The notes beneath the pieces are model-generated. The model ran no database searches, was not told the origin of the DNA, and saw only the letters and a program-made list of their open reading frames with translations. The translations under genes were made by a program, and so were the position numbers. 64,000 nucleotides of DNA, taken from positions 10,837,100-10,901,099 of the forward strand of contig NC_084816.1 of NCBI RefSeq assembly GCF_963583255.1, read 5' to 3'. This DNA comes from Pyrus communis (lineage: Eukaryota > Streptophyta > Magnoliopsida > Rosales > Rosaceae). The stretch's first letter is position 1. The number at the start of each line of letters is the position of its first letter. Shown piece by piece: positions 33,400 to 47,075 of the stretch.

Positions 33400-36300
33400 T
33401 AGGCATCACTATGCTTATTTGAAACAAAAGTTAGGAATGGAATTTATGCATGCAGTTGAGCCCAAGGGGATTGGTTATGTATGTTCTGGAAGGACGCAAG
33501 TCATGTGATGCTAGTTAAGTATGCAGACTTTGTGATTGAGATTCGCATACAAAACAACCAAAATAATTTTTCATGGAGATTATTTGTAATTTATGCTAGT
33601 ACGGGTGATATGAAAATGAAGGAGCTGTGGGGTATGTTAAGCCAACGTATTGCTGGGGATAGAGATTGATGCTTATTGATGGGATATTTTAATTTCGTAC
33701 TATGGCAAGTATGAAGGATTTTCAAGAATTTGTGGTAAGGACGAACTTCAAGATTTAGGTTTTATGGGGTACTCATTCACATAGAGGAATAATAGAGAAG
33801 AAGGGACAATCCAATAATAATTGGAACGAGGATTGTCACCGCAGGATAGGCTGAGTTATATCCGGAGACAAAAAATTTGCATATGGTTTTGGAGGGGTCA
33901 GACCATGCAATGCTTTCACTTTTCATGGAGGATGAAGAAGAAAAAAAATTTTATCATATATCTATTATCAACGATGGGGAAAGACCAATGAATGGAAAGG
34001 AATTGTGAAGGATAGTTGGCGACGTGGATGGATTCGGTCACATGCCTTCCAGTTCTATGAAAAATTGAAACTAGCACGTGAAGGTACGAAGAAGTGGCAA
34101 AGAGTGAATGGAAGAAACTTAAGGAAAATTATTGATAAATAGAAGCAGGAGTTATGGCAAGGATATAAAATGGGTAGGTTTGTGGTACAAGAATTTAGGG
34201 GGAAAGAAAAAGAACTAAGGGCGGCTATTAAGGAAGAGGAAACATATTAGAGGGTTAAATCGAGAGTTAGTGACTAAATGAAGGAGACAAAATTGCAGAG
34301 TTTTTTCATGCTCAAACAGTAAAGCGACACCGAACGAATCAGATTATAGGGTTCGAGGATGAGATGGGAATTTACATAGGTATGAAGATAGTGTAAGCTA
34401 TCTAGCAGTGAATTATTTTGAAACTTTAATTGATTAGCCGTCGAGGGTCCAAGAAATCATTGAATGCGTGGAATCAAAGTTAACGGAGGATGACAAAAAG
34501 TGGTTAATTAAACCTTTTACGGAAGATGAGATCAAAATGATGGTGTTTCAAGTTTCGGCTTTGAAATCATCTGGGACCTGATGGATTTTCTAGGGATTCT
34601 ATCATGAACGTTTGGAGGTGATTGACAAGGATGTAATTAATTTTTTTCATGTGTTTTGGCATTCCAGGAAATTATTAAAGAAGTTAAACAAAACTCGCAT
34701 TGTCCTGATACCAAAGGTGGCGTGCCCAAGGAGAATGGAGCAATTTAGATCAATTTCTTTATGCAATGTGAGTTAGAAAATAATCACGAAGGTCCTTACT
34801 AATAGGTTGAAGAAAGTGATGCCAATCGTGATTAATGGAAACCAATTGACCTTTGTTTCCGGAAGGCGAATTGAGGATAATATTCTTGTAGTCCATGAAA
34901 TCCTCCATTCCCTTAAGGTTCAAGGCAAGAATTAAATTCTTCGCATGGTGATTTAAATTAGATATGGCAAAGGCATATGATCGGGTGGAATGAGAGTATT
35001 TGTGCTAGTCATGAAGAAATTAGGTTTTGCGAACAAGTTTTGTAATTGGATAAAGGATCCATTTCTTCCACTTTGTTTTGCATCTTATTAAATGGCATCC
35101 CTAAATGATATATTCAGCCACAGAGAGGGCTGAGACAAGGGGACCTTCTTTTTCCATTCATTTTCTTGTTCTGTGCCAAAGGGTTCTTAGCATTATTAAG
35201 GAGGATGCAGGAGTTCGATATGCTTCATGGCTTTAGAGCATCTTCAGTTGGGACCTCTTTATCACACCTTCTTTTTGTTAACGATTTGGTGGTGTTTTGC
35301 AGTGCAAATGAGGATGAAGCGAAAGGAATAGTTAATGCTCTTGATAGCAACGCATAAGTCTCGGGTCAAGTAATTAATAAAGAGAAAAGTTCATTGTTTT
35401 TTGGTTCAAGTGCCCCAAGAAGAGACAAAAAAAATCTCAAAACTCATGAACATTAGAGATTCAAGATGGATTTGGGAAATATTTGGGAGTGCAAGCTGAT
35501 TTTGGTCACTCTAAGAAGGTAATGTTTCAAGGGGTCCAACAGAATATTGAAGCTCAGATGAGTGCGTGGGCGTAGCAATTCTTGTAGCAAGCGGGGAAAA
35601 AATTGTTAATAAAATTAGTGACAATGGCAATGCCAAATCATGCGATGGCATGTTTCAAACTTCCAGTTGAAAGGGGCAATAGTGCAGTATTGGTGGAGTG
35701 GGAAAAAGTCTAGAAAACATGGAATGCATTGGGTTTCGTGGGTGAGAATGAAGAAGCATAAACAACAAAGGGGTTTAGGTTTCAAAGATCTACAGTGCTT
35801 CAATTTAGTAATGATTGCGAAGATAGAATGGAGAATACTTCACAACCAAATTCATTATTGCCCATGGTGCTACAGGAGAAGTATTTCTGAAAAGTAATTC
35901 CTGGATAATGGTCTACGATATTGGGAAGAAATCATATTGGGGGTGGAAATGGATACGCAAGTCCAGGAAGATATTGGAGAAGGGTCTATGATGAAAGTAA
36001 GGGACGGAGCAAGTGTACATATATAGGAGGACCCATGGCTTCCTAAACCTTCAACATTCAAAACAAGACTTATAAACAATAGACGGTTCTCTGTGGTTAA
36101 TAAGCTAATCAATGAAGATAGGAGATCATGGAATGTGGAAATGGTCCGGCAAGTGTTTGATGGTGATGATGCCGCTCTAATTTTGAGGATGCCTTTTAGT
36201 AGATTGGGATGAAAAGATCGAAGAATTTGGCACTACATAAAAATTGGTGATTACTTGGTGAAATCAGGTTATATGGTGGCTATGGGTTTGTTGAAATCCG

Positions 36301-37208
36301 GAGACTTAGGGAGGAAGGCAACGGGCCCATCTAATTCGAATAAATTACAACAACAAGGTTGGAAAAATATTTGGCATTTGAGGATTCCAAATAAACTATG
36401 GTGTTCCTGTGGAGTTGCTATAGCAATGCACTTGCGGTGAGGAGTAATCTAAAGCGGCACAATATGAGGGTAGAGACAAGGTGCAAATTATGTGCAAAGG
36501 CAATTGAAACAGAGAACCATCTCTTCTTTAAATGTGAATGTTGTAAGATTTTTAGGTACAATTTACCTGTACAACTAAATTCCAATAGTATAGTGGGGTA
36601 AGATTTCATTGAAAGATAAAGAATTTGTGTATAAAGTTTCAAGAAGTGAAGGAAAGGATAAAATCTTGCAAGAAATCGTGGTTAGGCTATAGAGGATTTG
36701 GAAGTGCAGGAACGAAGTAGTATTTAGTGGAGTGATGGTTCACCCTATGATTACGATTAAAATATGGGGTGGGCATATTAGAGAAATAGAGATGCGTTGT
36801 TCTCAAAGGTAAGGGGTGAGAAGCCTAGACTAAAGGTAAAGAACAAGTAGACATGAATCAAAGCATGCACTAAACTGAGTTTTGGGACATTGAAAGTTAA
36901 TTGTGATGCAGTATGGAGCAAAAAGAAGATGAAAGGAGTGGCTAGATGGATCATTAAGGATTTTGCTAGGTTACTTACATTTGTAGGAGGAACGGACAAC
37001 TTATAGTACTCAAATGCAACAATGGCAGAAACAGCAGCCATTCGGGAACTTAGTGGGTATGTAGCAGCAAAGGGTTAAAAAAAGTGGTCATTGAATCTAA
37101 TTCTAAAGAGGTGATTATGATGGTTAACAAGAGGTGTGGGTCTGACATTTCTTGGGATTGTATTCTATATGCTATTTGGTCTGTGGCGCGTGGCTTCACG
37201 ACGGTAGA
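33400..37208 (+). pseudogene. LINE ORF2 remnant (endonuclease, reverse transcriptase, RNase H)
   Basis: Endonuclease-like pieces lie at about 33420-33960 (WRLFVIYAS, MVLEGSDHAMLSL). Reverse transcriptase pieces lie at 34440-35450: KTRIVLIPKV, EQFRSISLCNV, LTNRLKKVMP, LDMAKAYDRVEW, QRGLRQGDLLFPFIF. The catalytic FADD motif reads FVND (LLFVNDLVVFC, near 35271-35303), so one catalytic Asp is lost. The linker and RNase H follow to 37208 (VNCDAVWSKK, MAETAAIREL, VIESNSKEVIMMV). Many stops and frameshifts are present. Confidence 0.85.
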
Positions 37209-37932
37209 TGTGGGACCATGATTTTCTGGGCCCATGACACGTGGAGAGAATGATCGGAATGCTTGAAACCCATGTAGCGTAGTTTGGTAGGATAGGTTTA
37301 GGCCATATTAAAGTATTTCTTGTCTCTCAAATAAAGACCCCTAATTATTAATTAATGTCAAATTAGGATATCTCAGTGATTAGGCAACATAATCATAAGT
37401 TTAGAAAGATTGGGTATTTTATCCTATATTTCATCCTAGATAGTCTCCAAATTTGATGAAATTTACTTTTCCTACAATAACTCTCAAGATCCTCATAAAT
37501 ACATTAGCTGGGTATTTATCAGGGGCTGATCTATCTGTCTTTCTATCTTTCTCTGTTGTGCTTATAAACATCACATCTCTCTCTTCGGCTTCTCTCTCTT
37601 GGTCTTGTACTGCAGACATATTCTCTTTATGCCTAACAGAGGCCTTTACGACGCCGTCTACACGTAAACATGTCCTGGGAGATGAGTGTAGACACGTCCA
37701 TGGAGAACTGATCTCCCAAGGCTCTGCCATTGGCTATTCATCAAGGATGGTTTACTCCATTCTTTCTTAGAACTACACCCGTGGTTTAATTCTCCTTCCA
37801 GGATATATGTAAGCATTCCTTTTCGGATCCAACCATGCCCCAATCAACCTTATTTTCCCCTCATCGGAGATCATAGATTTGTCCGACTAGATTGCGCTTT
37901 CGTCCGGGATGTGCTCGAATTTGGTTCCAACA
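37209..37932 (+). repeat. 5' LTR of the LARD-like element
   Basis: Begins TGTGGGACCATG and ends GTTCCAACA. It is about 107 bp longer than its partner; the extra sequence lies around 37575-37690 (CTTCGGCTTCTCTC to the region before TGTAGACACGTCC). Confidence 0.88.
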
Positions 37933-38064
37933 ATCAGTACTTTCATTGAGAGTGAATCCATATTCCTCTCGACCAAATCACTCTAACAACAACTAGCGGT
38001 AAATGTTCAATTCTTGTCTTATATTATGAATAAATTGTTTTTATGTTATTCTACTTGTAGCGTG

Positions 38065-40420
38065 TGATTGGTGGTTTTCCTTCTTCGTGCTAGAATATGT
38101 TTAGTATAATGGCACAAGTAAGGGTGTCGAATCCACAGGGACTAATTGGACCTTTACAACTACTTGTTTTGCAAGAACTCTATAAGAGAAATAAAACTAA
38201 TCAACTTAGGCAGATTTGTTGTTGTAACTTGAAAGCACAAGAAAATGAAGTAGACACAAATAAATGAATCAACAACTAATAAAATGAGATAGCACAAATG
38301 GAGATGAAGCTAGGGATTCGGTTTCACCATTGCTAAGCCAAGTCCATGCTTGTTGAATCAGATTATACTCATCCATCTACCTATTTCTTGGGTTTGTTTC
38401 ACTTAGATATGATCAACCATATGATGTGTGGACTTGATCAAATGTTCCTAATCATGAACCTAAGTGTGATGTGCAACTTTGGTCCCTAATCAAGAACATG
38501 ACACGCACAAGAAACTTTCATAAAACCAAAGGAAACACTCGGCAGGTTGTTTGCAAAGCATTCCCTTCATTCATTCACATATCCACCAAGAATATGCATG
38601 ATGTGTGCTTTACTCTTGGCTAAACAACCTGTGGTTAAATCAAATGGTGATCAAACATTAAAATCAACACACAAAGTCACAATTAAATCAGAGAATGAAA
38701 CAAGAAATAGATGGATCAACTGAGCATTCTGAAATAACTACATGGCAATCTTGCAAGGCTACATCGAATCCCTAGAAAGAAATTAGTTACACTTCATGTT
38801 TACAGAATGTTTGATATAAAAATATACAACATGAATGAACATAGAATTAAGGAGAAAGAACCCTTGAAGCAAAACTGATGTCGAAATCCCTTAAGAGTTG
38901 CCTTCGGTGTTGGTGCTCCAAGTGTGTTGTAAATGAAGGTGGAGCGGCTAAGGTTGAATGGTTTCTGCGAATGGGAGAGTGTATGGAATGTTTTTGCGAA
39001 TGGGAGAGTGTATGGAATGGAATGAAGCCGAGAAGAGATTGTGTAGAAATGGAAGGGGATTTGCGGCAAAAGGGAAGTGTTTGTGTTGTGTGTTGTGTTG
39101 TGAATGGAATTTCTGTGGTGAATGGAAATATAAGGGAATGGGAGCTCACGGCAATGAGGGAAGATTGGATGTGTTTGTGGTATCTTGTGTATGAAAAATG
39201 AGATGTTTAGGTAATGGGAATGCAAGGGTATTTATAGGAAGAATGGAGGTGTATATGGCTGTTTGTTTAAGCATTTGTGGCTGGAATGTGGTGGAAAAAC
39301 AGCTAGGAAAGCATGTGAAAGCTGGAATTGCATGTGTGTGCATGTGTATGTGCTGGAATGGTGTTTGAAGGCCACGGCAAGGGTGTTAATGATGCTGCAA
39401 ATGCATGTGAATGCTGTTTTGGTGCTGGAAATGCATGTGAATGCATGTGAGTGGCAGCTAGAAATGCAAAAGGGGACGCTGGAAAGGCAAGGGAAACCCA
39501 CGGCAAAGAGAAAGGAGAATGTGTTTTGTGAATGATGGCAGGTTGTTGTGCATGTGTAAGCTGGAATTGAAAAAGGGAAGACCATGTGCACGGCAAAGAA
39601 GGATTTGTGGTGTAATGATGAAGAGAAGTTGCTGAAAATCTAAGGGGAAGGCACGGTAAGGATTTCAGGATGCATGTGTGTGTAAATGGTGGTGAAAATG
39701 CAATGATGAAGAGTGAATAAAGAAATGCATATAGGGTTAGCTAGGTTGGCTTTGTTTGGGTGCATGTGTGTTGGAAATGGCTGGAACAAAGGGATGCACG
39801 GCATGGAATTGTTTTGGTTGCATGTGTGTGAATGTGTGGCTTAATGATTAAGTGAATGAATATGTGGCTGCATGTGGGTTGAAATGCAAAGGGAATGCAA
39901 AGTGAATGAATAATGAATGCATGCACGGTTTTTGGGAGAAAGGTGGATGAATGAGCATGTGAATTGGGTTGTGAATACATGTGGAATGTTGGAAATGGGA
40001 TGGGTAGCCACGGCATTGAGTAGTTTTTGGTGCATGTGGCTGCAATGTTGTGTAATTGGGCTAGGGTTTAAGTGCATGAAATGGACCCAATTTGCTCCCC
40101 CTTGCATGGCAAGGAATGGTGTTTGTGTTAAGCCCATGGCAAGGTGAATGTAATTGGGTTAGGGCCATTGTTTTGTGTCCTCAAGTGCATACAAGGCCTT
40201 CAATTTCATCCAACACTTGGGCTCCAAGCATAAGCTATCCATCCTTAGCCCAATAGTGCTCCAAAAGGCCCCAAAACACTCCATAATGCATCCTTTCCTC
40301 AAACACGTCTTATGATCCTGAAAACACACAAAAGAAGCATAAAAGACTAAAATAACTAAAGAAACATAACGTAAATGTACGAGAACAAGCCATTTAAGTC
40401 GCATGAATATGCTCCTATCA
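38065..40420 (-). mobile_element. Solo LTR (2.36 kb), TSD GCGTG
   Basis: Begins TGATTGGTGG and ends GCTCCTATCA, the same right end as the LTRs at 53854-62312. GCGTG flanks both sides (38060-38064 and 40421-40425). It is rich in GCATGTG/ATGCATG words around 38930-40080. Long open frames on both strands there reflect the low-complexity composition. Solo LTRs arise when the two LTRs of an element recombine. Confidence 0.85.
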
Positions 40421-40932
40421 GCGTGTGCCATGCACCTAGTTCTTTGCAGCCTAAGAATTATTTAACCTTGGTTAATTATTCAATTAAAGTAATTGCTGCA
40501 TCACCAGGTATCCTTGTATGTAGGAACCATATATTTAGAACAATGACATGAATATATTTGAGGCTACCGTCCTTGACAACTCAAACAACTTGATGGCATG
40601 AGGCACTAAATTAAACACGAGAGAAGATTTCATGACCAGGAATCCAATATGGAACAGCAGAATTGGGCCAAATGAAAACTAGAAGGGGCATTTATCAGTC
40701 CAGAGATATGTAGATTAAAAGTTCAAGAATCAACTCTTCCCAAACCTTTGATCGAGTAGCCATGACAATGCCATTAGAGAGACGAAAAGTTCAAGAATCA
40801 ACGTTTCCCAAATTCTCAAAAGTTGCCAAAATCATGACAATCAGCAAAGACAGTGTCAAATAAGGGAAATATTCCCAGATCGATGAGAAAAATATTGGAA
40901 GCAGGGTTCCAGTTCTGTAATCTGTTCACCGC

Positions 40933-42552
40933 TAATGTGAAATATTCTAACACTCAAATTAAAACCCTATGATTGTAGTATATGAAAGTAGGGATCGTTT
41001 TAGGCCGGGGATTAGAAGGGATGCTAATCTACTTTAAACTGACTTAAAAACACAAAACTACACTTAAAAACACTTAACTAGACTTATAAGACTCAAAACA
41101 AGCTAAAAAAACTCGAAACAACACAAAACAATAAAAAAGACTCAAACTAGACTCTAAAGGTGATTTGCACGAAAATTACTTTTAACTTGACTCAAAACAC
41201 TTAAAAACACAATTTGGACAGATTCTAACTAATTTGACACAACAAAGGGGGATTGGATTTTGGACGAAATTAAGGTAAAAACAAACAGATTGTAAAGACT
41301 CTAAACAACTTGGACGAAATTAGGGAAAACTATGGGTGATAAGCTAGCTAGAGGGTCCTTATCCACACATGACACATATGCATACAAATCGATTTCCAGT
41401 TATTATTCCTTTAAACCATGAATGACAATGCCCCAAGTTAATTGCATTGCACAACCAACCATCAGATTTTCCTTATTTCATTGAATTGAATGAATACGCA
41501 TTACAACCAAATTATCTTTCTCAAGTTTCCTATATGAAACGCATGATAGAGATACATATCAAAAGTCATTAAATTCTATGAAAATCATAAGCATCGACAA
41601 TGCATTCATCACTATAAAATGCATGAGACTCCTGCCAGGGATTCACTTAACACAACCATGACTAGTGACTTCCACTACTTGTGAATATAAGTGAATAACT
41701 ATTACGTGAAACTCCCTTATATTCTAGCATCAAATTTATGCATGCAAACTAAGTAGGCCTCCTTAATCAACATATAAAAATAAGTTATCAATCAAACAGA
41801 TAAGTAAATCACATTCATGATTTATGAAACAATAATTAGATGAAATCAATTCATATCACATACATGTTCATGGCTTTGAATTCACCTCTAACTAAAACGA
41901 ATTTAGTTCCTCATGTTCGCAAAACAAAGATAATTAAACTTAAACATTAAAAACAAAGATAGAATACACCTAGAAACAGTCCAGGTGGCTCATTCTTCCT
42001 TCCTTGCTGCCCACAATGGGGATTTGTGTGAATTTAGGCTCTTGAGGTGTGGTGTGAATTTGGGGTAGAGGGTGGTGGTTTATGAGTGTTGCGGCATCAT
42101 GTATTTATAGGGTGAAGGGAAGGCACAAATTTGGGCTGAAAAGGAGAGGAATTAGGACTCCAAATCACCAAAGAACAAGGACACTTTCAATCAGATTCCA
42201 AGGAGGACAAGGAATGGTCCTTGTGGCAGATAAGATAAGGAAATTTGGATAATATTCCTTCTTTGTAGCTGATTCCTTATCTTCCAAGTCTTCAATTTAA
42301 TTCTTCCAAATGTTAATCGCATTCTTAGCCTCTCTTGATCTTCAAATTCGTCCATCCACCTTACTCCATGCATGTGCAATCCATTCCAAGCCCAAAACTG
42401 CTCTAAAATGCTCCAAATTGCACTTTCTTGCCAACTTTGTCAATTGAACCTGAAAACACATGAAAATAGCTTAAAACACTCTAACAAGTAGAAATTAGCT
42501 ATGTAAATGCAAGAAAACAAGCTAACTAAGTCACATAAATTTGCTCCTATCA
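40933..42552 (-). mobile_element. Second solo LTR (1.62 kb), TSD ACCGC
   Basis: Related to the LTRs at 53854 and 60084: both share CAAATTAAA(A)CCC near the left end, GTAGGGATCGTT and CCGGGGATTAG, and end GCTCCTATCA. ACCGC flanks both sides (40928-40932 and 42553-42557). The terminal TG has become TA. Confidence 0.85.
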
Positions 42553-42557
42553 ACCGC

Positions 42558-45500
42558 GACCATGACCTTCTAATAGAATTACTAGGTCTCACATATGTAG
42601 GGTGATGGACCTTCCCCCGTTCAAGAAACAAAAACTGTGTCCTCATCTTGCAATTTCTGCTCCTAATAAGGCTACAAATGGAATGAACCATTGACAATCA
42701 GAATGTGAGCCCAATTGCAATAGCTTATTGATATGTCTAATTGCAATGCAACCTGCAAAAACGATTTCCGGACCCATGATATCCATCTGCGATTTGACCT
42801 GCATTGATTAAATGATTTTGGACTTATACATCTATCATTGAATCAACTATACGATCCACACATCTAGCCATGCAACACTAATTCAATTCGCAGCATCTCT
42901 ATAGTCTAAAGATAGCACGAGCAACCATTGCTCCATTGTGTCTTGAATCCAATTAGTTTGGACGAACTCTAAAAGAACATGGACTCCTATTCATGGTGGG
43001 ACCACGAAGACACTAAGCATTGCACAATCAAAACCACTATGAAATCGTCTAATAGTTCAGATGTTCAGCAAAACCAATGATATTCTGGTAAATAGAACAC
43101 CCCGCTTACAAAATGGGCAACTCTATTTTCATGAATATGCAAGATCAATACGTAAGGCTTTTCTACAAGTCTGAGAAGTGGGAAAAGTTCTAGCATTTAA
43201 CCAAAAAAAGAAGAAAGGCAGAGAAGAAAATGATTATGCCACAACACGAAGAATAAAAAAAAGGAACAAAATGGAGAGCCTAAGACTCAGGGAAAATCGT
43301 ATCTAAGTAAATTTGCCCGGGTTGAGCTTAGTTGACAAGAGCTACCAAGCCAAGGAATCGAAAACAGGTTTGGCTTCATGCGGACTAACACCTCACCACA
43401 AATCTACACGCAATTCAATTTGAGTCCATCAACACTCTAATTGGGGCATGTGCTCTCACAAAAGCTCTAGGAGCAATGTAATCAAGCCTAAAACCATTCT
43501 GCGTACTTGAATGATTTTCAACGAAAAACTGACTTCCCTAATGAATTTCGACACAGTGCCAGTTGGAAATGGAAGTTAAGACTTGAGGATTGTTGTATCA
43601 AAGTTTCAAAATTTTCAAGAAAGATAATTTCCAGTTTTATGTACAAAGATAATCGAAGCTGCGTTTTCGTCATAACCATGTAACTATGGGAAAACAAAGT
43701 TTTCAAGGCTTTCCTGAATTTCCCCCATGACATGCCATATATGCTTGGAAAGGTAGAAGTCAAGCTACAATATTCTTATTTTTTTTTCAGAATTTTCCAA
43801 AGGAAAGGAATGTCTAAAAAATGGCAGACAAAGCAGCTGAATAATAAGCCAACTCAGGCAGCACATCACAACAACACTATTGCCTTTCTAGATTAAATTA
43901 TACCTGCTCAGAGCAAACTGGATTTGGAGCCATATATTTTTACGAAGCTATGGAAGTAATCTTTCTACAAAATTTTGCAGAACTCAACTCTGAGTCACCT
44001 GCAGAAGACGTTATTGTCGTTTAACCACTCATAACACAGACTGATTTCTCCATGGAATCCCTCAAGTTTTTCCTCCGAACTTACATTGTGAAAATCTCGA
44101 GTTCAGGATACACACAGTCATGATCAAGTTAACAGTTAACATAAGGGTTCCAACTAATTCAAGCCCGCCCCGACGAGCTAAAAACTAAAGACACTCGCAA
44201 AGACAACTTCACTTTTGTTTTCCTATACTGCTAGCTTGTAATGGAAAATGACAAGTATATTGTATTGAGTAAGAAGAAAAGTTTCATGAATACGAACAAC
44301 TCCTACACCACATGGCAGTTATGAAGTCAGATTCCTACACTTGTAGACGTCCGAACGGCGAATTACTTACCACAATTTGAAACCAATCGAAGTAAGGCAG
44401 ATCGAAGTAAGAAGAACTTTCGTAGTTTGGTTATAGACTCACCAGTTATGGGTGAACTCTATTAGACGGAGCAATGGTGCCACCATCACCCTATTCCAGA
44501 GCAAGAGGAGTCGATGACCATGCTTGTTCTGCAAGACACGCTATTTGATCCAGATATATAGACACAATCAGATCCTTTAAGTCTTGGAGTTCCTATAATC
44601 TAGGAATTGGCATACGTTGCAAGTAATCACACTTCTAAGATGATCTAATATGTATCTTTAGATATCCTCTGGAATTCTCAAAGGCATTATTAAAGACAAA
44701 TGGGGAAAACAACCTGAAAACCCATCTGACAGGTGAACAACCTGGTCCAAACCATGGTATATATCAATCCAAGGGACAAGTACTTTTAATCTTTTGATTA
44801 TAGACTCGATTAAATGCATGCTGAGGACAAAATACCAAAAGTGGGAAATGATATTTTCAGATCCTCGCCATCATTTGTTCTTTCTTACACCATTCATCGC
44901 GGTACGTGGAATACCCTAAATTTCAGAAATATGAAAAACTTTGAAACTTCTCATGACTACAAGTCTAAAAATTCAAAGTAGTTAGAGGAGTATCTGTTAA
45001 GCTCATCTCGTATTGTACGTTACTAGCTTGAGAGGCTCGAGCCGTAATAAGGCTGGTTACGATTGCCGGTCTACCGACATGAGCACATAGCACCCTAACC
45101 TGGAAGTTTAATGCACCATCCGGCTTCTGAAAATATTATACAACTAGAAAGGTTGTGAGTTGTAGCATTCAAACCTGGGCTCTATGCCAATTGAGGGAAT
45201 AGTCCAAAAGGCATTCTGAAAGTCATTCGAGGGTGGCTCTGAACACCGACCCTAAGTATGACTACTTCTATTCTGGGCTAGTGTACTAAGCCAAGTACGT
45301 TCCGTAACACCATGTGTTAAACAGGTCTGAATGAGGTATCTAGATTAAGAAATCCTTAAAAGGAATTTTATTCACGGGATCTCCAATACGTGGAAATGCC
45401 TTAGCCAAACTAGCTAAATGTAGTCTGATTAGAAATGATCAGGTCTGACGCATTAGGGATGAATCAACAATTTGCACTGAGAAGGAAATCCTTTCTTAGT

Positions 45501-46261
45501 TACACATTGCACTATTAAAATCCTCAGACCTAGAATGAGGGCAGGTCAAAGACCAAATGGAATCAACAAACAAGATAACTCAAATATGTTAGACTGACAT
45601 TAAAATCTGGAGGCCATTATGGGTATGATCCGACACTTTCTCATCCTTAATTCGATCAAAGCATTATCACAAGTTTGGGGCAAAAGGTTTTCCATGGGTT
45701 TTTAATACATGCTACCGAAGTAAGGTGGTACTCCGATTATTACGATGGGACTCTTTATAAACACTAAGTTTGAAAGTTGACATTTTTTTTATCAATGTCA
45801 CCAGGGGGTTTTTTATGAACTCTATTTCGTGCCTACAAGCTTACTCGTGTTTTGCCTCAGTACTCTTTACTTCAAAAAGATTGATGGATTCCACTATATT
45901 CCATGATTAGGAAGCAAGGGATGAAAAATACCAAGCATTATACTTAAACAGACTTAGAAGAATATTCCTAAGGCATCTAAGTCCTTCCAGGAATATATAG
46001 GCATACTCTGTCTTGCATCTAGCTTTTTAACTATGCATTCAAAAATTCGACTAGGTGTTTACAATATGGTTCGAAACTTCGGAAGATCAAACCTTGAAGA
46101 GACAAGAAGTTAGGATTGGTCCGACTTGGTTAGCTCTGAATCATGTAAGCAATTCAAGGGTCATTCCGAAGAAATTATTTTTAGATGATTCATTCATGGT
46201 CTGTTGGTAACTATCCATTTTTGAAGAGAAGCACATTCTTAAACCCATAGTTAGGGGCAAT
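42558..46261 (+). other. Interior of the LARD-like element, no coding capacity
   Basis: About 3.7 kb with stops in all frames and no recognisable retrotransposon domain. The composition is even, without strong tandem repeats. Confidence 0.7.
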
Positions 46262-46878
46262 TATGGGACAATGATTTTCCAGAACCATGACACGTGGAAA
46301 GAATGATCAGCATGCCCGAAGCCAATGAAGCGTAGTCTGGTAGGATAGGTTTAAGCCTATTAAAAGTATTACTTGTCTCCAAAATAAGGAAAACCTAACT
46401 AAAGTCAAATTAGGATATCTTAGGGATTAGCCAACATAATCATAATTCTAGGAAGATTGGGTATCTTATCCTAGATTTCCTCCTAGGTAGTCTCCTGATT
46501 TGATGAATATTACTTTTCCTACAAGAACTCTTAAGATCCTTATAAATACATTAGCCTGGGTATTTATCAGGGGACGATCTATCTATCTTTTTATCTCTCT
46601 CAGAAATATAGACATCTGCCGCCATCTACGTGTAGACACGTCCATGGAGAACTCATTTCCCAACGCCTGGTCATAGGCTATTCGTCAAGGATGGTTTACT
46701 CCATTCTTTCTTAGAACTACACCCATGGTTTGATTCTCCTTCTCAGAGATACGTAGGCAGTCCTTTTTAGATTCAACCATATCCCCAATCAACCCCATTT
46801 TCCCCTCAACAGAGACCATGGGTTAGTCCGATTGGATTTCACCTCCATCCGCAAATGTGTACGAATTTAGTTCCAACA
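46262..46878 (+). repeat. 3' LTR of the LARD-like element
   Basis: Aligns with 37209-37932 throughout (CCATGACACGTGGA, TGGTAGGATAGGTTTA, GGTTTACTCCATTCTTTC). Its first two bases are TA instead of TG; it ends CCAACA. Confidence 0.88.
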
Positions 46879-47075
46879 GTAGAGTTTGTGTATACACCAA
46901 GAGAAAGAAACCGGGTGGCACATCTTGTTGCGGCGTATGTTTTAAAAGAATGAGGCTTTTTCGAATGAGAAAGTATTGGTCCCAAATTTATTTCCAGTGT
47001 TCTCGTAGAAGATATAACCTTTCAATTAGAATTTAATAAAATCTACCATTTGAAAAGAAAAAAAAAAAAAAATCA

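Larger units (their letters stand above)
37209..46878 (+). mobile_element. Non-coding LTR retrotransposon (LARD-like), TSD GTAGA
   Basis: Two related LTRs bound this element (37209-37932 and 46262-46878), with GTAGA directly outside both (37204-37208 and 46879-46883). Excluding two nested solo LTRs, the interior is about 4.3 kb and shows no gag, protease, integrase or reverse transcriptase frame, so it fits a large retrotransposon derivative that depends on enzymes supplied elsewhere. A TTAGGGGCAAT purine-rich word just before the right LTR and TATA-like (C/T)ATAAATACATTAG in both LTRs indicate plus orientation. The LTRs are clearly diverged, so the insertion is old. Confidence 0.88.
31550..47075 (+). 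mobile_element. Decayed L1-type LINE, split by a 9.7-kb LTR element
   Basis: The LINE runs from about 31550 to 37208, is interrupted by the LTR element at 37209-46878, and resumes at 46884 up to a poly(A) tail near 47056-47071. Across the break the RNase H region continues: VDVG-side sequence ends at 37208, and VEFVYTPRERNRVAHLVAAY follows right after the second target-duplication copy. The order ORF1 (zinc knuckle), endonuclease, reverse transcriptase, RNase H, poly(A) is that of plant L1 LINEs. Its 5' end is approximate. Confidence 0.85.

Noticed and set aside
38800..40147. Cluster of open frames of 65-141 codons on both strands
   Set aside because: They lie inside a solo LTR with GCATGTG-rich low-complexity sequence; none resembles a protein family.
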